Below, piece by piece: positions 6,076-7,269 of a DNA stretch of 7,269 bases. Positions within the stretch are counted from its first letter, which is position 1. Each line of letters opens with the position of its first letter. The notes under the pieces were generated by a model. That model was not told the origin of the DNA and did not search any database. It worked only from the letters and a program-made list of their open reading frames with translations. The stretch spans positions 1 to 7,269 of the forward strand of contig JAHEZB010000090.1 in the NCBI GenBank assembly GCA_023251285.1, written 5' to 3'. The translations under genes and the position numbers were made by a program. This stretch comes from Chitinophagaceae bacterium. Its GTDB lineage: Bacteria > Bacteroidota > Bacteroidia > Chitinophagales > Chitinophagaceae.

Positions 6076-6651
6076 ATGACAAAGTTTTTAATAATAGGTC
6101 TTGGCAATCCTGGGAACGAATATGCCCACACAAGGCATAACATCGGATTTGATATTTTAAATGCTTTTGTTTTGAAAAATAATGCGTTTTTCCAATCTGC
6201 AAGATTGGCAGAAGTAGCAGAAATAAAATTTAAAGGGAAAATATTTGTTTGTATCAAACCAACTACTTTTATGAATCTCAGCGGAAGAGCTGTAAAATAC
6301 TGGTTGGATAAGGAAAAAATTTCCATTGAAAATTCTTTGACAATAGTGGATGACCTCGCACTTCCTTTAAGTAAATTAAGATTACGAAAAAGAGGTTCCG
6401 ATGCGGGTCACAACGGTTTGAGAGACATTCAGAATATATTGGGAACTGATGAATATCCCAAATTGCGTTTTGGGATTGGAAATCAATATCCAAAAGGTAT
6501 GCAGGTAGAGTTTGTTTTGAGTCGTTGGTTGCCCGAAGAATTGCCTTTAGTAAAATTAAAAATCGAAAAAAGCGTTCAAATAATTGAGGAATTTGCCACC
6601 GTTGGAATTGACAGAACGATGAGTGATGTAAATAATCTCACTTTTATTTGA
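6076..6651 (+). CDS. pth: Peptidyl-tRNA hydrolase (bacterial Pth family)
   Basis: Cytosolic esterase that recycles peptidyl-tRNAs dropped from ribosomes by cleaving the ester bond between peptide and tRNA. The 191 residues match the family (about 190-195). Signature FLIIGLGNPGNEYAHTRHNIGF (4-25) holds the active-site Asn11 and catalytic His21. KPTTFMNLSG (61-70) holds Asn67, VDDLALP holds Asp93, and SDAGHNGLRDI (108-118) holds Asn113, so the catalytic and tRNA-contact residues are all present. An in-frame TTG 24 nt upstream (6052) would add eight residues MNPFIFVL, but the family starts right before the (K/R)xLIxGLGNPG segment, so I take ATG 6076. There is no Shine-Dalgarno. It precedes the FAH-family gene on the same strand by 84 nt. 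Confidence 0.97.
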   Translation: MTKFLIIGLGNPGNEYAHTRHNIGFDILNAFVLKNNAFFQSARLAEVAEIKFKGKIFVCIKPTTFMNLSGRAVKYWLDKEKISIENSLTIVDDLALPLSKLRLRKRGSDAGHNGLRDIQNILGTDEYPKLRFGIGNQYPKGMQVEFVLSRWLPEELPLVKLKIEKSVQIIEEFATVGIDRTMSDVNNLTFI

Positions 6652-6683
6652 TAAATTCACAGATAAATTCTTTTTTAAATTTG
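6647..6683 (+). promoter_or_regulatory. Possible promoter of the FAH-family gene
   Basis: TAAATTTG (6676-6683) is an exact TAnnTTTG match in the pth-FAH gap. TTTG at 6647-6650, overlapping the pth stop codon, could be the -33 element, though the 25-nt spacing is longer than usual. It includes a tandem GATAAATTC (6650-6658 and 6662-6670). Confidence 0.5.
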
Positions 6684-6735
6684 TTTTTTATATTTTCGCA
6701 AAAACTTTGAAAAGCCCTGACTAAACCTGATTGAA

Positions 6736-7269
6736 ATGAAAATATTTTGTATAGGGCGTAATTATGCCGATCATGCTAAAGAAATGGGAAGTGCAGCTCC
6801 TGACGAACCCATTATATTTATGAAGCCAAAGAGCGCACTTGTGCAGGGCCATACTCCATTCTATTACCCGGAATTTACAAATGATCTTCACTATGAAGCG
6901 GAGCTGGTAGTACGTGTGAGTAAAAACGGGAAATACATCCAGGAAAAACACGCATCTAATTATTACAACGCCATTACTGTAGGTATTGACTTTACCGCGC
7001 GCGATATTCAACAGGAACTAAAAGAAAAAGGCCTTCCGTGGGAGAAAGCAAAAGCTTTTGACAACTCTGCTGCCGTAGGAAAATTTATCGATTTTACATC
7101 CGGGATTGATAAAAAGAATATCAATTTTTCTTTAGCTAAAAATAGAGAAATTGTGCAAAACGCGAATTCCGGATCGATGATTTTTTCAATAGATAAGATC
7201 GTTGCCAATATCTCAAATTATTTTTCGATTAATATCGGTGATCTTATTTTTACCGGCACGCCTGCAGGA
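6736..7269 (+). CDS. Fumarylacetoacetate hydrolase (FAH) family protein, 3' end beyond the window
   Basis: Metal-dependent enzyme of the FAH superfamily, whose members hydrolyse acylpyruvates or decarboxylate oxaloacetate-like compounds or act as isomerases. The short single-domain form seen here most resembles FAHD1/YcgM-type acylpyruvase/oxaloacetate decarboxylase proteins. The 178 codons present begin MKIFCIGRNYADHAKEMG and include IFMKPKSAL (27-35), the metal-site pair in HYEAELVV (Glu54, Glu56) and GIDFTARDIQ (Asp85), the PWEKAKAFDNSA segment (101-112) and the conserved GDLIFTGTPAG at the edge. Related proteins are about 200-220 residues, so only about 25-40 are missing. The start is ATG 6736, behind an AT-rich leader. 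The reaction cannot be fixed from sequence. The gene may be co-transcribed with pth or driven by its own promoter. Confidence 0.92.
   Translation, partial: MKIFCIGRNYADHAKEMGSAAPDEPIIFMKPKSALVQGHTPFYYPEFTNDLHYEAELVVRVSKNGKYIQEKHASNYYNAITVGIDFTARDIQQELKEKGLPWEKAKAFDNSAAVGKFIDFTSGIDKKNINFSLAKNREIVQNANSGSMIFSIDKIVANISNYFSINIGDLIFTGTPAG

Noticed and set aside
1..7269. Search for a defence system, toxin-antitoxin pair, CRISPR, prophage, IS element or tRNA
   Set aside because: All long frames are explained by housekeeping genes or the phosphoribosyltransferase remnant. I saw no transposase motifs, regularly spaced repeats or tRNA-like cloverleaf.

Overview
This window is most likely a chromosomal segment of a Bacteroidota bacterium. 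The evidence is the moderately AT-rich sequence, several upstream regions carrying the Bacteroidota-type -7 promoter motif TAnnTTTG, an almost complete lack of Shine-Dalgarno sequences, Bacteroidota-like ribosomal proteins and a small CcmD-like protein next to ccmC. The bS18 sequence resembles Chitinophagaceae-type proteins as I remember them, but that placement is tentative.

Layout, left to right. (1) Minus-strand ribosomal operon, 1-1123: promoter, rpsF (bS6), rpsR (bS18, overlapping rpsF by 8 nt) and rplI (bL9, running off the left edge). A possibly structured 89-nt gap lies between rpsR and rplI. (2) Minus-strand block, 1195-4478: ccmB, a promoter-bearing gap, ccmC, a CcmD-like gene overlapping ccmC by 8 nt, then a glutamate dehydrogenase gene closed by a clear hairpin terminator. 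This joins cytochrome c maturation (haem handling at the inner membrane) to a central nitrogen-metabolism enzyme. (3) A 332-nt divergent intergenic region, 4479-4810. (4) Plus strand, 4740-5913: an intact alpha/beta hydrolase of the dienelactone hydrolase type, followed 2 nt later by a broken phosphoribosyltransferase gene. That gene has two in-frame amber codons, a degraded PRPP loop and no C-terminus. (5) Plus strand, 5962-7269: pth (peptidyl-tRNA hydrolase), then a fumarylacetoacetate-hydrolase-family gene cut by the right edge.

Most of the window is ordinary housekeeping content, and I see no mobile element, CRISPR array, tRNA or rRNA. The most notable signal is an 8-nt extended Shine-Dalgarno directly before rpsR, the only one among the ten gene starts. 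bS18 helps form the pocket that hides the anti-Shine-Dalgarno in Bacteroidota ribosomes, so this looks like a candidate autoregulatory switch parallel to the one described for rpsU (bS21). The second is the phosphoribosyltransferase pseudogene beside its intact hydrolase partner.
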